Of a stretch of DNA of 64,000 bases, positions 61,185 to 64,000 are shown in pieces (position 1 is the first letter of the stretch; every line of letters begins with the position of its first letter). Position numbers and translations under genes: made by a program. A model generated the notes under the pieces. That model saw only the letters and a list, made by a program, of their open reading frames with translations. It had not been told where the DNA came from and did no database searches. Source of the DNA: Pelagimonas sp. (lineage in GTDB: Bacteria; Pseudomonadota; Alphaproteobacteria; Rhodobacterales; Rhodobacteraceae); NCBI GenBank assembly GCA_025210455.1, contig JAOARQ010000050.1, positions 62,001 through 126,000 of the forward strand, in the 5' to 3' direction.

Positions 61185-61835
61185 ATGCGTGTGACACTTC
61201 GTACACCCGGTGTTCTCGCGATAGCTATGTGCCTTTCCACACCAGCCCCCGCGCGCACCCCAGATCTTTTGCAGCAAGAGCTCTGCACAGCCATTCCAAC
61301 CCATGCCTGGGAAGCAGCGCGGGCAGGAAGCGCTCAGGCGCAGTTCATGCTGGGGCATGCTTTGCTGGGTGACAGCTGCACCCAGACTGACAGCACTGTA
61401 ACGGATGCGGTCAACTGGCTTAGCAAGGCTTCGGATCAGGGGCACATGGGCGCAACGCTTTATCTGGCGGTCATGTATGATGATGGCGAACATATTGCAG
61501 CAGATAACAATATGGCAGTCCAATACTACCGCCGCGCCGCACAGGCCCAGCACATTGACGCACAACATCATCTGGGATTGATTTTGACCAAAAAGGACGA
61601 TGTGGTTCTGAAACAAGAGGGCCTGTTCTGGCTGGGCAGCGCCGCGTCGCAGGGCGACGATCTTTCCGCCGCAGTTCTGGGCGTGATTTATGCGCAGGGT
61701 CTGAACGGGATCGAACAGGATTACTGCATGGCGCTGGACTGGTTTGAAGCAGGATTGCTTATGGAAACCAAAATCCCGTTGATGGACTATATTCAAAACA
61801 TCCCGTCTTCCAAAATCAACATGTGTCAGGAATGA
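61185..61835 (+). CDS. Exported Sel1-repeat protein
   Basis: 216 residues. Signal peptide (VLAIAMCLSTPAPA) followed by three to four Sel1-like helical repeats: AQAQFMLGHALLGD, HMGATLYLAVMYDDGE, DAQHHLGLILTKK and DLSAAVLGVIYAQG. Cysteine pairs are at the start (ELCTAI) and the end (NMCQE). Sel1 repeats mediate protein contacts in the envelope. Neighbours give no clue. Confidence 0.8.
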   Translation: MRVTLRTPGVLAIAMCLSTPAPARTPDLLQQELCTAIPTHAWEAARAGSAQAQFMLGHALLGDSCTQTDSTVTDAVNWLSKASDQGHMGATLYLAVMYDDGEHIAADNNMAVQYYRRAAQAQHIDAQHHLGLILTKKDDVVLKQEGLFWLGSAASQGDDLSAAVLGVIYAQGLNGIEQDYCMALDWFEAGLLMETKIPLMDYIQNIPSSKINMCQE

Positions 61836-61980
61836 ACCTCGCAATGCCTCGGGCTATCAGGAATTCGTGATGGGGATTGGTTGGGGTCTAGCGCTCGGCT
61901 TATTTACTTTATTGATTTGGTAAAATATTTGCCAAGTGTGACTGCCACACTCTGCACCACACGTTGAACTGGGCCGCAAA

Positions 61981-62730
61981 ATGCGATTTCTTCTTTTGTG
62001 TCTGCTGATTTGGACAGCACCAGCCCAGGCCCACCCCCTGACGGGCGCAAAAAGCCGTGAAATCCATGTACAAGTGGACCCGGATGATGGGGAAATCATG
62101 GTACTTTTGCGCTTTCCGCTCTCGTTTGCCTTTGCCTCGGCCCTGGCCGGGCAAACCGATGAGGAAATCCAATCCGCTTTTCTCACCACCGAAGGTGTTT
62201 CTGGCAGCGTCGTCTACCGGTTGAACCAATCCGCCTATGAAGACGATTACGAAGGCTTCACACAGGTCCTTCTGAAAGACTATCGCTTTGAAGCAAGGGG
62301 GCAGGTGATAGAGCCAATTATCGGGGCGGTTTCCCTGATTTCAGGCAAAGATGTGGTGATGCCCGGGGCTGGGTTGATCTCATCGCAGGCGCTTTTGGAT
62401 ATGTGCGCCGAGGTGCCGGGCAAAGACTATATCGGTGATGTTGAGGTGGCGATGCAGCTGTATCTGACCGATATTTTCCCAGCCGATACCCTGAAGATTG
62501 CTGTGACCACGCCACCGGTGCCTTTGCCATCAACTCTGGCGTTTAACACCCATGTCATCGATCACCGCAGTACACCACCTGTTGTGATCACCCATGCGGG
62601 ATTCCTGCCGCCCGCGATCAAACTGACAGGGCGCAACAGCCAGCTTTTGGGCGATTGGTACAGGCTGGCCTGGCTATTGATACCCATACTGGGGATCGGG
62701 TTTTGGATCAGGCGGATCAGGCAGGAATAA
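61981..62730 (+). CDS. Unknown exported protein with C-terminal membrane anchor
   Basis: 249 residues. Signal peptide (RFLLLCLLIWTAPAQA) then HPLTGAKSREIHVQVD, resembling the exported start of HupE-like proteins, but the six-helix HupE membrane domain is absent; only one helix near the end (LAWLLIPILGIGFWI) followed by RRIRQE. A Sec-exported, tail-anchored periplasmic domain of about 200 residues is predicted. The stop overlaps the end of the convergent ABC ATPase gene by 14 bases. No function assigned. Confidence 0.7.
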   Translation: MRFLLLCLLIWTAPAQAHPLTGAKSREIHVQVDPDDGEIMVLLRFPLSFAFASALAGQTDEEIQSAFLTTEGVSGSVVYRLNQSAYEDDYEGFTQVLLKDYRFEARGQVIEPIIGAVSLISGKDVVMPGAGLISSQALLDMCAEVPGKDYIGDVEVAMQLYLTDIFPADTLKIAVTTPPVPLPSTLAFNTHVIDHRSTPPVVITHAGFLPPAIKLTGRNSQLLGDWYRLAWLLIPILGIGFWIRRIRQE

Positions 62731-63478
62731 CAGCAAACCGCCCTTTTGTTTCGATCACATCGAACTGTGTCTCATAGAGGGCCAGCAATTTTTCTTCGCT
62801 TAGCACCTCACGCGCGGGGCCGTTGTCAAACAGCTGGCCATCTTTCAAAGCCACAACATGATCTGCCCAACGGGCGGCGGTGTTGATGTCATGCAAAACC
62901 ACCACAACGCTGCGCGCATCACCTGAGGGGCGGCTAAGGTGGTGCAGGCGCTCCATCAGATCACGGGCATAGCGCGGGTCAAGCGCATTCAAAGGTTCAT
63001 CGAGAAACAGCCATGGCGTGCCTTGTGCCCAGGTCATCGCCACATTGGCCCGCTGTCGCTGCCCACCTGACAGCGCATCCAGCGACCGATCTGCCAGCGC
63101 GGTCAGATCAAAAACCTCCAGCGCCTGATCGACAGCCTGATGATCGGCTTTGCCCGGTCGCCCCAAATGGTGAGGCCAACGCCCGAAAGCCACCAGTTCC
63201 CTGACTGACAGTCGGGGAACAGTCTCGGGGTTTTGCTGCAGCAGCGCCACCAGCCGCGCGCGATCACGATCCGGCATGGACAGAGGGTCTTGGTTATTGA
63301 TCCTGACTTGTCCGCCAGCGATCATCTGTAACCCTGAAAGGCAATGCAGCAGCGTCGATTTCCCGGCCCCGTTGGGCCCGATCAAAGCGGTGATGCCCCC
63401 GGGCGCGATGGACAGCGAGATATCTTTCAGGATCTGCGTGCCCTGAATCTGGTAGCTTAGGGATTGCACGGTGATCAT
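62717..63478 (-). CDS. Iron-chelate ABC importer ATPase
   Basis: 253 residues of the FepC/FecE type: Walker A GPNGAGKST near residue 35, LSGGQRQRANVAM signature, Walker B WLFLDEPLNALD and the switch His in VLHDINTAARWAD. Powers uptake of siderophore or haem across the inner membrane with the FecCD permease whose gene overlaps by 4 bases upstream. Confidence 0.9.
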   Translation of the reverse strand: MITVQSLSYQIQGTQILKDISLSIAPGGITALIGPNGAGKSTLLHCLSGLQMIAGGQVRINNQDPLSMPDRDRARLVALLQQNPETVPRLSVRELVAFGRWPHHLGRPGKADHQAVDQALEVFDLTALADRSLDALSGGQRQRANVAMTWAQGTPWLFLDEPLNALDPRYARDLMERLHHLSRPSGDARSVVVVLHDINTAARWADHVVALKDGQLFDNGPAREVLSEEKLLALYETQFDVIETKGRFAVIPA

Positions 63479-64000
63479 GCGGCTCTCCGTCGTAAGATCA
63501 GGAACAGGAAGGCTGCGCCGCCAAAGAGTTCGACAACAACTGCAAGGGTGGATTGCAGGCCCAGCAGGCGTTCAAACAGGAACTGCCCGATCACAAGGAT
63601 AAACGCCCCAACAAGCGCACTGGCTGGCAGGATCAGCTTATGGCGATGTGCCGGGACAATCTCACGCGCGAGACTGGCAGCCAGCAGACCCAGAAAGGTG
63701 ATTGGGCCCACCAGCGCCGTTGACACCGCCACCAGCACTGACAGCAGCGCCAAAGCCTGCAGGATCAGCCGATCATAGCCCAGCCCCAGCGCCCGTGCCC
63801 GTTGCCGCCCCAATGCGGCGACATCCAGTGCAGGCGACAGATACAGAGCACAGGCAAACACCCCCACAAAAATCACAGCTGCAATACCCAGCCGCGCCGG
63901 CGCAACGGCACCAAAGCTGGCGAACATGGATTGCTGCACAATCGCGAACTCGGACGGATCCAGCAGGCGTTGCCCCATTTCCGCCAATCCGCGCAAAAGG
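63475..64000 (-). CDS. Iron-chelate ABC permease (FecCD family), 5' part beyond window
   Basis: The C-terminal 173 or more residues are visible of an expected 310-340; the frame stays open to the window edge. ARALGLGYDRLILQALALL and VGPITFLGLLAASLAREIV (the loop that meets the ATPase) are FecCD hallmarks. Membrane helices alternate with short loops as in BtuC. Confidence 0.88.
   Translation of the reverse strand, partial: LLRGLAEMGQRLLDPSEFAIVQQSMFASFGAVAPARLGIAAVIFVGVFACALYLSPALDVAALGRQRARALGLGYDRLILQALALLSVLVAVSTALVGPITFLGLLAASLAREIVPAHRHKLILPASALVGAFILVIGQFLFERLLGLQSTLAVVVELFGGAAFLFLILRRRAA

Noticed and set aside
1-64000. CRISPR arrays, tRNA and rRNA genes, prophage or integrase genes
   Set aside because: No regularly spaced repeats, cloverleaf-like sequence, rRNA segments or phage/integrase motifs were seen in reading the window.

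Overview
The window reads as a chromosomal stretch of a GC-rich alphaproteobacterium, most likely of the Rhodobacteraceae / Roseobacter group. This rests on overall gene content, for example NasST-controlled nitrate assimilation, an arginine decarboxylase plus carboxyspermidine route to spermidine, many tripartite tricarboxylate transporters (TTT) and a pseudoazurin. The taxon is inferred, not proven. Coding density is high, genes often overlap by 4 bases (ATGA), and no tRNA, rRNA, CRISPR array or complete transposase gene is visible.

Region by region. (1) 1-7344: an amine or amino-acid catabolic operon: class III aminotransferase (cut by the window edge), aldehyde dehydrogenase, a SelA-like PLP enzyme, a D-glutamate-cyclase-like DUF4392 protein and a class V aminotransferase fold protein, followed by a GlxA-type AraC regulator. 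I do not recognise this pathway. (2) 7544-21754: a full assimilatory nitrate operon: NasT (ANTAR antiterminator) and NasS (nitrate sensor), then a leader RNA with two hexaloop hairpins and an intrinsic terminator, then nrtA, nrtB, a fused double ATPase, a globin, nirB, nirD, nasA, a TrpD2-like glycosyltransferase and a siroheme methyltransferase whose N-terminus looks like a collapsed CysG. (3) 22016-27221: polyamine operon: arginine decarboxylase, carboxy(nor)spermidine dehydrogenase, carboxy(nor)spermidine decarboxylase, agmatinase. (4) 27221-27525: a 305-base MITE-like element with 31-base terminal inverted repeats, inserted at the TA shared by two convergent stop codons. (5) 27525-35921: homoprotocatechuate meta-cleavage operon (hpaF, E, D, gabD-like, G, H, I fused to DUF2218, then a phosphatase), with divergent hpaR and a clear operator over the hpaF promoter. 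(6) 35951-44054: an IclR gene and class III aminotransferase, divergent from a TTT transporter (tctCBA), aldehyde dehydrogenase and a UPF0261/Tm-1-like protein. (7) 44235-58735: a second catabolic block: acyl-CoA ligase, acyl-CoA dehydrogenase, family III CoA-transferase, thiolase, a second TTT system, a YdiJ-type FAD/Fe-S oxidoreductase split by a frameshift at a run of seven T, a sulfatase, an amidohydrolase and a convergent LysR regulator. (8) 58842-64000: smaller units: NTF2-like protein, AbrB-type membrane protein, pseudoazurin, Sel1-repeat protein, an unknown anchored exported protein, and the end of an iron-chelate ABC importer.

How the parts work together: regions 2 and 3 are biosynthetic (nitrate to ammonium; arginine to spermidine). 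Regions 1, 5, 6 and 7 are scavenging units, each with its own regulator and two with their own periplasmic binding-protein transporter. The least explained are region 1 (SelA-like plus DUF4392 plus class V fold) and region 7 (CoA-ligase/thiolase plus YdiJ plus cytoplasmic sulfatase plus amidohydrolase). Both could be undescribed pathways; their substrates cannot be read from sequence alone.
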